A stretch of DNA of 64,000 nt from contig JAJEPU010000008.1 in assembly GCA_020686985.1 (NCBI GenBank), forward strand, positions 30,118-94,117, written 5' to 3'. Positions 8,942 to 17,240 of this stretch are shown here, piece by piece. The translations under genes were made by a program, and so were the position numbers. The DNA is from Brotaphodocola catenula. Its GTDB lineage: Bacteria; Bacillota; Clostridia; Lachnospirales; Lachnospiraceae. Numbering within the stretch: the first letter of the stretch is position 1; each line of letters opens with the position of its first letter. Below the pieces are notes generated by a model. It was not told the DNA's origin and made no database searches. It saw only the letters and a program-made list of their open reading frames with translations.

Positions 8942-9893
8942 ACTCCCCCTTCTGTTCGGACAGCAGTCCAGACGACCAGGGAGGGATAAGCCGTGACACA
9001 AATTCTCCTGTCTGTTCTACTGTCCCGGGCTCTGCACCCGTTTCTTCCGTCAGCCGGATTTTCTTTTTCAAATTCCGCCAACAGGCAGAGATGATTTCTG
9101 TCTTCCGATCTTCCGCGACATTTCCTCTTGCTTATTTTGCCCAATCTGCTTACTCTGCCGATCTTTCTGACGGCACTTTTTTCCATGCTTTCCTCTTTCG
9201 GGAATGATTCAGATTTTGGCACTCTGGCTTTCTGCCGTTCCACATTCCAAATTCACACTGGCTTTCACAAACCATTTTTAACACGTTACTTTCATACAAA
9301 TTCCATACGGAATATAGATTTTGTCTGCGCGCAAAAGGCAGTACCAATGGCAAAAAGGATATTTTGTTTTGCGTTTCGTTCTTTCATGTGATTTCTGTAT
9401 TTTGTGTGATTTCTGTGAATGTTTCTATGAGCTTCCATGAATTTCATATAGAACTGTGTCCCGCTCGGATTTTTCATCATACGCAAGATGCACAGGCAGA
9501 ATCAGCGCCCCATGTCTGCCGGATTTTATGGCAAAAGCATATCGTTCTGATCGCAGAATTGCATTTCACTTTAATATTAAAAACAGGGTTTTCTCACTGA
9601 ATGTAAGATCTTTTATTCACCGGACGGCTGTTGAGAATCCTTCGGACTTCTCACTGCCATTGAATATGTCCCTTGCAAGAAACAAGGAACGCATAAGAAA
9701 TCGTTTTGATGCTGCTCTCTTCAAAAATGTCGTTTCCTCTGTTCGACAGCTATCATCTCTGTAAAGCCCATTCTAATACAAACACCGACATTTATCAAGA
9801 AGATTTTTCAATTTTTATGTCTTTATTTTCTTTTTCATAAAAAATCATCGCCTAAAACGCGCCAAATGTATATTTTTGTTGCATATTTTCAAG
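8942..9893. other. About 950 bases without a convincing gene
   Basis: No reading frame here has both a ribosome site and a plausible protein. Frames up to about 100 codons exist on both strands but are rich in Arg, Cys and Ser, as expected for non-coding DNA. The DNA becomes AT-rich towards 9850. It may hold a decayed gene or a long leader for the gene at 8420-8941. Confidence 0.4.
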
Positions 9894-9933
9894 TGGAGCG
9901 TTTTTGTATGATAGGACGCAATTTCCTATCATA
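9894..9933. repeat. Intergenic repeat family A, copy 2
   Basis: The perfect 10-bp inverted repeat TATGATAGGA / TCCTATCATA lies at 9907-9933, preceded by GGAGCGTTTTTG as in copy 1. It directly follows the rpsR terminator on the minus strand. Confidence 0.8.
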
Positions 9934-9973
9934 CAAAAAAAGAGACCCTGCACGAATCTCATGCAAGATCTCT
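9934..9973 (-). terminator. Terminator of the rpsF-ssb-rpsR operon
   Basis: On the minus strand a hairpin with an AGAGATCTTGCATG arm pairs with a GTGCAGGGTCTCT arm and is followed by seven T residues, about 40 bases past the rpsR stop. Confidence 0.85.
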
Positions 9974-10013
9974 CTATTTTCAACATTCTGCTGTTTCCAA
10001 CACAGAGTATATC

Positions 10014-10280
10014 TTACTCCATGGTGTACGGCATCAGAGCGATGTGACGTGCTCTCTTGATAGCAACGGTCAGAGCTCTCTGGTGCTTTGCACAGTTTCC
10101 GGTAATTCTTCTCGGAAGAATTTTACCTCTCTCAGAAACGTATCTCTTCAGCTTGTTTGTATCCTTGTAATCGATTACGCCATTCTTGTCGCCACAGAAT
10201 ACGCAAACTTTCTTTCTTCTGCGAATGCCGCCTCTTCTAACCTTAGCGCCATCAGCTTTATCAGTCTTATTGAATGCCAT
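10014..10280 (-). CDS. rpsR: 30S ribosomal protein S18
   Basis: An 88-residue basic protein with the S18 core: [32 protein letters not shown] and [23 protein letters not shown]18 binds the 16S rRNA platform together with S6. The Cys residues of CVFCG and NCAKH form the zinc-type version of S18. It is last in the rpsF-ssb-rpsR operon, the standard bacterial order, with a terminator directly after it. Confidence 0.97.
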   Translation of the reverse strand: MAFNKTDKADGAKVRRGGIRRRKKVCVFCGDKNGVIDYKDTNKLKRYVSERGKILPRRITGNCAKHQRALTVAIKRARHIALMPYTME

Positions 10281-10340
10281 TGGTAGTGCCTCCTTCTCTC
10301 AAATATCGTTGCACGCTCAATTTCTCACGCCAACCTGCGC

Positions 10341-10808
10341 TTAGTTGAACGGCAACCCTTCGTCTTCCACACCATCCGGAATGTTCATGAATCCGTCACC
10401 GATCGCACTTGAAGGAGCTGGACGGGAGGTCGGCTGGTAAGAACCACCGCCCATACCACCGTTGCCTGCGCCAGCACCCTTGCTGTCTGCAAATTCCTGA
10501 TCATCTACGATGATGTCTGTGGTATAAACGCGCTGACCTTCTTTGTTGGTGTAACTGCCAGTCTGAATTCTTCCGGAAACGAGAACTCTCATTCCCTGAC
10601 GGAAATACTTCTCTGCGAACTCACCTGCTCTGTCAAATGCTACGATATTGATAAAGTCTGCGGTCTGTCCCTGATCGCCATCCTGACCTCTGCGACCTCT
10701 GCGGTCTACTGCCAGAGTGTATCTTGCGATCGCCATGGAACGCTCGCCCTGTGAGTACCGAACTTCCGGATCTCTGGTCAATCTTCCCATAAGGATTACT
10801 CTATTCAT
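10341..10808 (-). CDS. ssb: Single-stranded DNA-binding protein
   Basis: A 155-residue SSB with an N-terminal OB fold (MNRVILMGRLTRDPEVRYS, ADFINIVAFDRAGEFAEKYF, GMRVLVSGRIQTGSYTNKEG), a Gly-rich flexible linker and a C-terminal tail ending in LPFN. The usual acidic tip ends in DDIPF, so EDEGLPFN is a modest variant of the partner-binding tip. SSB coats single-stranded DNA in replication and repair. It sits between rpsF and rpsR, as in most Firmicutes. Confidence 0.96.
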   Translation of the reverse strand: MNRVILMGRLTRDPEVRYSQGERSMAIARYTLAVDRRGRRGQDGDQGQTADFINIVAFDRAGEFAEKYFRQGMRVLVSGRIQTGSYTNKEGQRVYTTDIIVDDQEFADSKGAGAGNGGMGGGSYQPTSRPAPSSAIGDGFMNIPDGVEDEGLPFN

Positions 10809-10832
10809 ACCATCACTCTTTCTAAATTGTAT

Positions 10833-11126
10833 TTACTGCTCGTCCTGCTTCACGCAAAGATATCTTACAACCTGCTCCATGATACGGATGTGTGCTTCCA
10901 CTTCGTTAGAGCAGTCAGAATTCTCAGACTCGAACTTGATGAAGTAGTAGAAAGCCTCCTTGGACTTCTGGATCTCGTATGCAAGTCTCTTCTTGCCCCA
11001 GTCGTCAACGCCGGTAACAGTACCGCCAAAGCGGGTGATGTATCCCTGTACCTTCTCCAGTGCTGCTGCTCTCTCCTCGTCTTCGAGTTTTGCGCTCAGA
11101 ACAACTGCTAATTCGTATTTGTTCAT
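10833..11126 (-). CDS. rpsF: 30S ribosomal protein S6
   Basis: A 97-residue S6 protein: MNKYELAVVLSAKLEDEER, GGTVTGVDDWGKKRLAYEI, KEAFYYFIKFE and IRIMEQVVRYLCVK. S6 pairs with S18 on the small-subunit platform. The ATG at 11126 is chosen because CAAGGAGG lies eight bases upstream; an earlier in-frame start lacks a ribosome site. First gene of the rpsF-ssb-rpsR operon, with a good promoter about 75 bases upstream. Confidence 0.97.
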   Translation of the reverse strand: MNKYELAVVLSAKLEDEERAAALEKVQGYITRFGGTVTGVDDWGKKRLAYEIQKSKEAFYYFIKFESENSDCSNEVEAHIRIMEQVVRYLCVKQDEQ

Positions 11127-11201
11127 TGCTTTACCTCCTTGTGGTCTCTGGCCCTTGAATTCCATTTTCAAGAGCAAGGATTTATTGTGTCACGAGTAAC
11201 T

Positions 11202-11230
11202 ATTCTAACAGAAACATTTTATAATTGCAA
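11202..11230 (-). promoter_or_regulatory. Promoter of the rpsF-ssb-rpsR operon
   Basis: On the minus strand TTGCAA and TAGAAT are separated by 17 bases, giving a leader of roughly 70 bases before rpsF. Confidence 0.65.
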
Positions 11231-11278
11231 GTACTTTTTTCACGATTTTTCTTTAAAAAACGTAGGTTTTCCACACAC

Positions 11279-11335
11279 AAAAAAAGAGAACTTCTGTCAG
11301 AAATACACTTCAAACATGTAAATGTATTCTGACAG
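11279..11335 (-). terminator. Terminator downstream of bioY
   Basis: On the minus strand a CTGTCAGAATACA arm pairs with TGTATTTCTGACAG and is followed by a run of seven T residues. It lies between bioY and the rpsF promoter. Confidence 0.8.
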
Positions 11336-11458
11336 ATAATCCTCTCATGAAAAAGAATCCGACTTACCGGATTTTCGCCTCAAAATGCAGTCTCTTTGAC
11401 AACCCTATAGTAAGTATTTAAATCCAAGTCAACACAAGCATCGATTTCGCCCGTAATT

Positions 11459-12031
11459 CTAGCGATCCAGTCTGCGAACCTCCCGGCGCAGTCTCGGTCC
11501 AAATGCAACTGCCAGAACAATCTTCACAGCATCTCCCGGCAGATACGGAATTACACCAACGCTCAGTCCCTCAATGAAGGTACGTCCGAGCTGTGCAGAC
11601 AGCCATACAGTTCCGAAAATATAGCAGATTGCAAGTCCAATCACCATTCCAACAACCTCAATCACACGGTTTCCAGAAGAGTGATCAAACAGAAAACCGG
11701 TAACAATTGCGAGGAAAATAAAGCCAACCAGGTATCCACCTGTCGGTCCTGCCACTTTTGCCACGCCACCGCTGAATCCGGAAAATACCGGAAGTCCTGC
11801 AAATCCGAGGAGCAGATAAACAAGGTAGCTTAAGGTTCCCGCTTTCATGCCAAGCACATACAGCGCCAGATAAATCACAAGGTTTGTAAACGAAATCGGT
11901 ACCGGGCTAAACGGAATCGGAATTGCGAGTGGTCCTGCGACACAAGTCACCGCTGTCATCAGACCGATCAGCGCAATCTGTTTCGTCGACAATCCTTTTC
12001 TCTGTGTTTCACCAGAAATTGTCTTTTCCAT
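11459..12031 (-). CDS. bioY: Biotin ECF transporter S component BioY
   Basis: A 190-residue membrane protein with about six hydrophobic segments and BioY signatures: PIPFSPVPISFTNLVIYLAL, VYLLLGFAGLPVFSGFSGG, VAGPTGGYLVGF and VIPYLPGDAVKI. BioY binds biotin and works with the shared EcfAA'T module. The ATG at 12031 has AGGAGG upstream. A BirA operator overlaps the promoter, which supports biotin as substrate. No biotin synthesis genes are in the window, so uptake is probably important here. Confidence 0.95.
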   Translation of the reverse strand: MEKTISGETQRKGLSTKQIALIGLMTAVTCVAGPLAIPIPFSPVPISFTNLVIYLALYVLGMKAGTLSYLVYLLLGFAGLPVFSGFSGGVAKVAGPTGGYLVGFIFLAIVTGFLFDHSSGNRVIEVVGMVIGLAICYIFGTVWLSAQLGRTFIEGLSVGVIPYLPGDAVKIVLAVAFGPRLRREVRRLDR

Positions 12032-12079
12032 ACAAATTGTCCTCCTGAAGAGTTGTAAACATTTCTTACAATAACCCCC

Positions 12080-12108
12080 ATTATAAACAGAGTCGGGATT
12101 ATTGTCAA
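12080..12108 (-). promoter_or_regulatory. bioY promoter
   Basis: On the minus strand TTGACA and TATAAT are separated by exactly 17 bases, matching the housekeeping consensus at all twelve positions. The -35 box lies inside the BirA operator. Confidence 0.85.
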
Positions 12109-12133
12109 CCAATAAATCATTTTCAGTTAACAA
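12102..12133. promoter_or_regulatory. BirA operator (biotin box) of bioY
   Basis: TTGTCAAC and GTTAACAA are separated by 16 bases, forming the inverted repeat typical of Firmicutes BirA sites; one position departs from perfect symmetry. It covers the -35 box of bioY. Repression by BirA with biotinyl-AMP when biotin is plentiful is inferred. Confidence 0.85.
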
Positions 12134-12181
12134 TCTGTATCCAAAAAACAGAAAACGACTACGCTTTTATTACAAATTTCA

Positions 12182-12379
12182 CTACGCTTCCTTCTTTTTC
12201 AGAGCTCTGGCATTTTTTTCCACCAGTTTGCGCTCCACCATAATCTGATGTCCGCATCCCATGCATTTCAGACGAAAATCTGCGCCAACCCGCAATATTT
12301 CCCATTCCTGACTTCCGCATGGATGCGGTTTCTTTAATTTTACAACATCTCCAACTTCAAAATTCCACTTCTGATCCAT
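12182..12379 (-). CDS. DUF951 domain protein
   Basis: A 65-residue protein matching DUF951 from end to end: FEVGDVVKLKKPHPCGSQEW, EILRVGADFRLKCMGCGHQI and MVERKLVEKNARAL. The Cys residues of HPCG and CMGCG could bind zinc. The family is widespread in Firmicutes, often near chromosome-partition or translation genes, and has no settled biochemical role. It has its own spacing on both sides, so it is probably expressed alone. Confidence 0.85.
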   Translation of the reverse strand: MDQKWNFEVGDVVKLKKPHPCGSQEWEILRVGADFRLKCMGCGHQIMVERKLVEKNARALKKKEA

Positions 12380-12510
12380 GTTTCGTCTGTCCTGTCTCTT
12401 CCTTAATCGCTTAAATAACTAATAACGCTTCTTTAACTTGACGTGAACTTATTCTAAACTCGTCCAGTTTTCGTTCCCTACTTAATCCCACTTAATTTTC
12501 TTCTACTCAA

Positions 12511-13512
12511 TTATTTTTCTGCGAGAATTGCATCGATTGCATCAAGTTCATCCTGAGTGAAATCATGGTGGGTCAGAACCGCCACGTTGTCATCAAGCTG
12601 AGAGGTACGGCTTGCCCCGATCAGCACACTCGTAACCTCCGGACGACGCATTACCCAGGCAATCGCCATCTGCGCCAGACTCTGACCACGATCTTGTGCA
12701 ATCTCATTGAGCTTGCGAACTTTCTCCAGCTTGCTCTCCGACAGGTATCTTCCGGCAATGCTCGTTCCTTCACGGGAAGCACGGGAGCCATCCGGGATTC
12801 CATGCAGATATTTGTTCGTCAGCGCGCCCTGTGCAAGCGTGCTGTATGCGATACAGCCGACTCCTCCGCGGTCTAACACGTTCAGAAGTCCATCCTCAAC
12901 CCAACGCTCAAACATGTTGTAGCGAGGCTGACAGATCAGACAAGGAGTCTTGTTTTCCTTCAAAATCTGAATGGCTTCCTGCGCCTGCTGTGCGTTATAG
13001 TTGGAAATGCCGACATAGAGTGCCTTTCCCTGACGCACCATATCAGACAATGCTCCCATCGTCTCCTCGATCGGAGTCTCCGGGTCTGGACGATGATGGT
13101 AGAAAATATCCACATAGTCGAGCTTCATTCTCTTCAGACTTGCATCCAGACTCGACATCAGGTATTTGCGAGATCCCCAGTTTCCATAGGGACCCGGCCA
13201 GAAATCATACCCTGCCTTTGTAGAAATCAGCATCTGCTCCCGGTAAGCTTCCATGTTTTCGTGCAGGATCTTTCCGAAATTCTCCTCCGCAAGACCTCTT
13301 GCCGGATGACCATAGTTATTTGCCAGATCGAAATGTGTGATTCCCAGATCAAACGCATGGAAAATAATTTCCTTCTGCTCATCCAAAGTCTTCTCAAGTC
13401 CGAAATTCTGCCAGAGTCCAAGTGAAAGTCGTGGAAGCAGAATTCCGCTTTTTCCACATCTCTTGTACTCCATCTTGTCATAGCGTTTCTCATCTGCCTG
13501 ATAGGTCTGCAT
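12511..13512 (-). CDS. Aldo/keto reductase, YghZ-like
   Basis: A 333-residue NADPH-dependent oxidoreductase. The TIM-barrel catalytic tetrad is visible: Asp and Tyr in THFDLANNYGHPARGLAEE, Lys in MLISTKAGYD and His in VDIFYHHRPDPET. Overall it resembles E. coli YghZ (L-glyceraldehyde 3-phosphate reductase, methylglyoxal detoxification), including WPGPYGNWGSRKYL and AQGALTNKYL. The ATG at 13512 has AAGGGGGATT upstream. The sirtuin gene lies 26 bases upstream, so the two are probably cotranscribed. The true substrate is unknown. Confidence 0.92.
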   Translation of the reverse strand: MQTYQADEKRYDKMEYKRCGKSGILLPRLSLGLWQNFGLEKTLDEQKEIIFHAFDLGITHFDLANNYGHPARGLAEENFGKILHENMEAYREQMLISTKAGYDFWPGPYGNWGSRKYLMSSLDASLKRMKLDYVDIFYHHRPDPETPIEETMGALSDMVRQGKALYVGISNYNAQQAQEAIQILKENKTPCLICQPRYNMFERWVEDGLLNVLDRGGVGCIAYSTLAQGALTNKYLHGIPDGSRASREGTSIAGRYLSESKLEKVRKLNEIAQDRGQSLAQMAIAWVMRRPEVTSVLIGASRTSQLDDNVAVLTHHDFTQDELDAIDAILAEK

Positions 13513-13538
13513 GTTGTAAATCCCCCTTGTCTTATTAT

Positions 13539-14288
13539 TTATAAGTTAAGTTCTGAAAAAATTTCCCCGATTTTCCCACTGACAACGAGATCTGCCCGGC
13601 TGTCCATCGGCGTCACATCACGATTGATCAGAACCAGTTTCTTTCCACGGTAATAATCGATGAGTCCCGCTGCCGGATAAACCGTCAGTGACGTTCCCCC
13701 GATAATCAGAACATCTGCCTGAGAAATATAGGAGACCGCCTTCTTCAAAGTCTGCTGGTCAAGCCCCTCCTCGTAGAGCACGACATCCGGCTTGATGATT
13801 CCACCACATTCACAGTACGGGACCCCATCCATCGCAAGAATCTGATCGAGCGTATAAAACTTTCCGCACCGCGTACAGAAATTCCGGTGAACCGAGCCGT
13901 GAAGTTCAAGCACTTCCTTACTCCCGGCAAGCTGATGAAGTCCGTCAATATTCTGGGTGATGACTGCCTTCAGCTTGCCCTCCTGCTCCAGCTTTGCAAG
14001 TGCCAAATGTGCCGGATTCGGCTTTGCAGACGGAAAGATCATCTTGTTCTTATAGAAACGGTAAAATTCTTTCGGATTTCTCTGATAAAAGCTGTGGCTG
14101 ATGATCGTCTCCGGCGGATAGTCATACTGTTGATTGTACAGTCCGTCAACACTTCTGAAATCCGGGATTCCGCTCTCCGTCGAGACTCCTGCCCCGCCGA
14201 AAAACACAATGTTATCGCTCTCGTCAATCCATTTTTTCAGGCATGCGATCTTCTCTGCCAGATTCGGATCCTCTCTCCTCTCTCTCAT
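13539..14288 (-). CDS. NAD-dependent protein deacylase, SIR2 family
   Basis: A 249-residue sirtuin. NAD-binding and catalytic motifs are present: FFGGAGVSTESGIPDFRS, VITQNIDGLHQLAG and LHGSVHRNFC, whose His is the catalytic base. The zinc site is C-x2-C (CTRC) plus C-x-C (CEC). GGTSLTVYPAAGLI closes the Rossmann part. Sirtuins remove acyl groups from lysine using NAD. The ATG at 14288 has AGAAGGAGG upstream. It reads into the aldo/keto reductase gene after a 26-base gap. Confidence 0.94.
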   Translation of the reverse strand: MRERREDPNLAEKIACLKKWIDESDNIVFFGGAGVSTESGIPDFRSVDGLYNQQYDYPPETIISHSFYQRNPKEFYRFYKNKMIFPSAKPNPAHLALAKLEQEGKLKAVITQNIDGLHQLAGSKEVLELHGSVHRNFCTRCGKFYTLDQILAMDGVPYCECGGIIKPDVVLYEEGLDQQTLKKAVSYISQADVLIIGGTSLTVYPAAGLIDYYRGKKLVLINRDVTPMDSRADLVVSGKIGEIFSELNL

Positions 14289-14394
14289 AACAGAACCTCC
14301 TTCTCCGATCTGATTTCTGTTTACCATCACCTTGTTACACTTTCTGCGTTACCTGTGTTGTAAAGACACCACCTATATTGCGCAGGTATCCACA

Positions 14395-15657
14395 TCAAAC
14401 CACTTCGTCTAGAAAAACGCCTTTCAACGGTTCCACGACCTTGTCCCACTCACCGACAACTGCCGGAACCGAGTATCCAAACAGCCATGAGGTGAACTCT
14501 GCAATACTCATGCACAGATCCCACTCACATTCACACTCTGTCTTATGTTTATACTCACAAATAGTCTCGCCCGAAATTCCTGCGACTTTTGCACCGTCCT
14601 TAATCCCAGATGTTTTGCACAATCCCGTTTCCTCGCACTTTTCCACAATGGATTTTTCATCGAGTTTTCCACAATCCGCAGATCCTTCGGTTATCCACTT
14701 TTTGTCGTTCTCCCCTCGCTCCATCCAGGACATCTCATGATTCAAATGCCAGATCCAAAGCCCGTCATTTTCCGGAATCAGCGGATCTTCGAGATAAAGG
14801 CGAATCGCCCTCTCATCTTCCCGTTCTTCACTTCTCAGATGAATTGCTTTCACAAAAACTTCCGGTGTGATGATTCTTGCCATAATTGCGGGTTTCTCAG
14901 TGTCTTTTTCTTCCTCCACATACGGCTCTTTTCCGTACAACAGTCTCTGCTCGACCTCATCAATCCCCCAGAATGCCTGCATGCCTGCAATTCCATGGCG
15001 ATCCATCAAAACATCAAAACTTCCATTCTCCGATGCGAGTTCCAGAAAAAGGCGTCTGAGGTATGCCTCATCGCGCACGGCATAGACTTGATAGCGTGCA
15101 GACAACCATTGGTTCATCCATTTCGCCAGTTCTCCGAGATAACCGCGCCTGCCCGGACGGTTATAATCTTCTCCGATATTAAGATCTCCCTTACAAAGAA
15201 CCTGCTTTCTCGCAAATCCCTCCGAAAAAGAGTCAGAACCAGATCCCAAACTGCGAAGTCTCCACTTGGACTGACGAAAAATAAAGGTAAATCCAAACGG
15301 CAGATAAATCGCCTCTCTCGCAGGCATCAGAAAACAGAACGGCATTTTCTCCGTCCTCATCTCCGCCATCATCGCAGTCAAGAGACGCGTCATATATCCC
15401 TGATGACGCTTCTCCGGACAGGTCGCAACTCCCACGAGATAATCCACTCTCCACCGCCATTTGCCGACTGCAAGCAGATAGGGATTCTGGTGAAGCATCG
15501 CCTGCAAAACTCCGTCTTCCCGAATTGCAAGCACTCGGTTATCCTTCATCTTCTCCCTGTAATAGTAATCCACAAAGGAACGAGAATCCTCCGAAAAGAT
15601 GCCCTCCCACAGTTCTCTCGTCTCCTGTTTTTGTGCATCATCCAAATATTCCGGCAT
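14395..15657 (-). CDS. Eis-like GNAT N-acetyltransferase
   Basis: About 420 residues. The N-terminal GNAT domain shows YLVGVATCPEKRHQGYMTRL, the acetyl-CoA pyrophosphate loop, and FLMPAREAIYLPFGFTFI. The middle and C-terminal parts match the two-GNAT plus sterol-carrier-like layout of Eis proteins, ending in a TSWLFGYSVP region. Between them, an Asp/Glu/Lys-rich spacer around residues 310-380 looks poorly conserved. Eis enzymes acetylate amines such as aminoglycosides, but distant members have unknown substrates. The ATG at 15657 has AAGGAGGAAGG upstream. Confidence 0.82.
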   Translation of the reverse strand: MPEYLDDAQKQETRELWEGIFSEDSRSFVDYYYREKMKDNRVLAIREDGVLQAMLHQNPYLLAVGKWRWRVDYLVGVATCPEKRHQGYMTRLLTAMMAEMRTEKMPFCFLMPAREAIYLPFGFTFIFRQSKWRLRSLGSGSDSFSEGFARKQVLCKGDLNIGEDYNRPGRRGYLGELAKWMNQWLSARYQVYAVRDEAYLRRLFLELASENGSFDVLMDRHGIAGMQAFWGIDEVEQRLLYGKEPYVEEEKDTEKPAIMARIITPEVFVKAIHLRSEEREDERAIRLYLEDPLIPENDGLWIWHLNHEMSWMERGENDKKWITEGSADCGKLDEKSIVEKCEETGLCKTSGIKDGAKVAGISGETICEYKHKTECECEWDLCMSIAEFTSWLFGYSVPAVVGEWDKVVEPLKGVFLDEVV

Positions 15658-15750
15658 TGTCCTTCCTCCTTGTTCCGGCTCCATGAGATCGCTCTCGATC
15701 TGATCGACTTTAACTCGATGAACTTTCTTTCCAATCGACTTTCAATTCCA

Positions 15751-16260
15751 TCACTTGCCAGCGTGTTCCATCATCGTTCTCAGCTCATCGACAATCACTC
15801 CTGCACTCTTTCCGGTTTCATCGATCGTAATATCCGCATACTTCTCGTAGAGCGGAATTCTCTCGTCATAGAGATCCTTGAGCGTCATTCCATCTTTGAG
15901 TGCGACTCCGCGGTCTTTCAGATCTCCAAGACGCATTTTTACATCCTCATAGGACAGTTTCAGATAGACAACCACACTGATCTCCTTCAGATGTTTCATC
16001 GCCTTCGGTCCGTAGATCACACTTCCTCCCGGAGCAATCACAGAGCGCTGTACATCCAGCTCACTATTGACGTTTTCCTCCACTTTCAGAAATCCGTCCG
16101 TTCCCTGCTCTGCAATGATTTCCTTAAGCAATTTTCCGGTCTTCTCCTGAATGACAATGTCTGCATCCACAAAGGAATATCCAAGTCGTTTTGCAAGAAG
16201 AACACCGACCGTACTTTTTCCTGATGCCGGCATTCCAATCAGAGTAATATTTGTCCTCAC
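15751..16260 (-). CDS. aroK: Shikimate kinase
   Basis: A 169-residue P-loop kinase with GMPASGKST (Walker A), FVDADIVIQEKTG (shikimate-binding Asp region), IAPGGSVIYGPKAM and a lid region LKDLYDERIPLYEKYADITI. It phosphorylates shikimate at the 3-hydroxyl in chorismate synthesis. The lid Arg is in YDERIPLY. The start is GTG at 16260, overlapping the stop of the flavin reductase gene by four bases, with AGGAGG eight bases before it, so the two genes are translationally coupled. No other aro genes are nearby, and a related small-molecule kinase is possible. Confidence 0.85.
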   Translation of the reverse strand: MRTNITLIGMPASGKSTVGVLLAKRLGYSFVDADIVIQEKTGKLLKEIIAEQGTDGFLKVEENVNSELDVQRSVIAPGGSVIYGPKAMKHLKEISVVVYLKLSYEDVKMRLGDLKDRGVALKDGMTLKDLYDERIPLYEKYADITIDETGKSAGVIVDELRTMMEHAGK

Positions 16261-16985
16261 TTAATTTTCCTCCTGTCTGCATACTTTTTCGCAGGTTTTC
16301 TAAAATCCGGTTTCCCAGAACCATTTTTCCCGGAACTCATTCTGATGTCTCTTTTGTCTTTCGCGTCTTTCGTATTTTTTATCTCTTTGGTTCCCTTGGT
16401 GTTTTTCGTATCTTTTTTGTTCTTGTCTTTGCGCACGGAAAAACCAAAGGTTCCAAGTGCCTCTCCAAGTTCAAAATACGTTCCATGAGAATACGCGGTC
16501 AGCTTTGCGTCGTTCAGATGAAACGTTCCCTTCTCATCTATGTAACGCTCATCCACAGAAACGCCGACCACTTCCGCGAGAAACATGTCGTGAGTGCCAA
16601 GCGGAATCTGTTGTTTCACTTTGCACTCCAGAATCAGAGGACTCTCTGCAATTCCGGGAGCGCTGATGTACTTGGACGGCTGTTCCGTCAGCTTCATTTC
16701 CCGAAACTTATCCACATCTCGCCCCGAACGCACCCCGCAGTAATCCGTCGCAAATGTCAACTCTTTATTGACCAGATTCACGGCAAACTCCCCGGTCTCC
16801 TCAATGATGCGGTGAGCGTAGCGCTCCTTTCTCACAGAGATAGAAAGCATTGCCGGGGCAGAACATACCGTTCCCGCCCATGCCACCGTAATGATATTCG
16901 GGCGCTCTCCCGGTCTCATGCAACTGACCATCACAGCCGGAACCGGATACAGCATATTTCCTCCCCGCCAGTACTGTCTTCCCAT
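16257..16985 (-). CDS. Flavin reductase-like (FMN-binding split-barrel) protein
   Basis: About 242 residues. The first 175 match the flavin reductase-like family: LYPVPAVMVSCM, NIITVAWAGTVCSAPAMLSI, GEFAVNLV, FATDYCGVRSGRDVDKF and LILECKVKQQIPLGTHDMF. Such proteins bind FMN and reduce flavins or act as redox partners. The last 65 residues are a Lys/Thr/Asp-rich repeat tail that is almost certainly disordered and not part of the fold. It overlaps the aroK start by four bases. Confidence 0.88.
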   Translation of the reverse strand: MGRQYWRGGNMLYPVPAVMVSCMRPGERPNIITVAWAGTVCSAPAMLSISVRKERYAHRIIEETGEFAVNLVNKELTFATDYCGVRSGRDVDKFREMKLTEQPSKYISAPGIAESPLILECKVKQQIPLGTHDMFLAEVVGVSVDERYIDEKGTFHLNDAKLTAYSHGTYFELGEALGTFGFSVRKDKNKKDTKNTKGTKEIKNTKDAKDKRDIRMSSGKNGSGKPDFRKPAKKYADRRKIK

Positions 16986-17240
16986 ATAATCCTCCTGATT
17001 TTTTCTTATCCTGATTCTGTTATTCTTTATTACTTTGTGTTTCTTTCTTCTTTGTGTTTCTCTAGTTCTCTATGTTTCTTTTTATCTCTTTTTGATTCTA
17101 TGAGTATAACTATAAATCTTTTAGGCTTCTTTATCCAGCACAATTTTTCATCCGCGCATAATTTTTCCGTTCAGAAACTTTCTATTTTCCTACTTTCTAT
17201 CCATGCATGCACGGTACCAAATTCATGTACGGTATACTAT

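Noticed and set aside
8847..9243. Overlapping minus-strand frames of 74 and 101 codons upstream of the 8420-8941 gene
   Set aside because: Their starts lack good ribosome sites, their sequences are Arg/Glu/Lys-rich without pattern, and they overlap the better supported gene.
14545..16224. A 559-codon open frame on the plus strand opposite the GNAT and shikimate kinase genes
   Set aside because: Both minus-strand genes have family motifs and ribosome sites; the plus-strand frame has neither.
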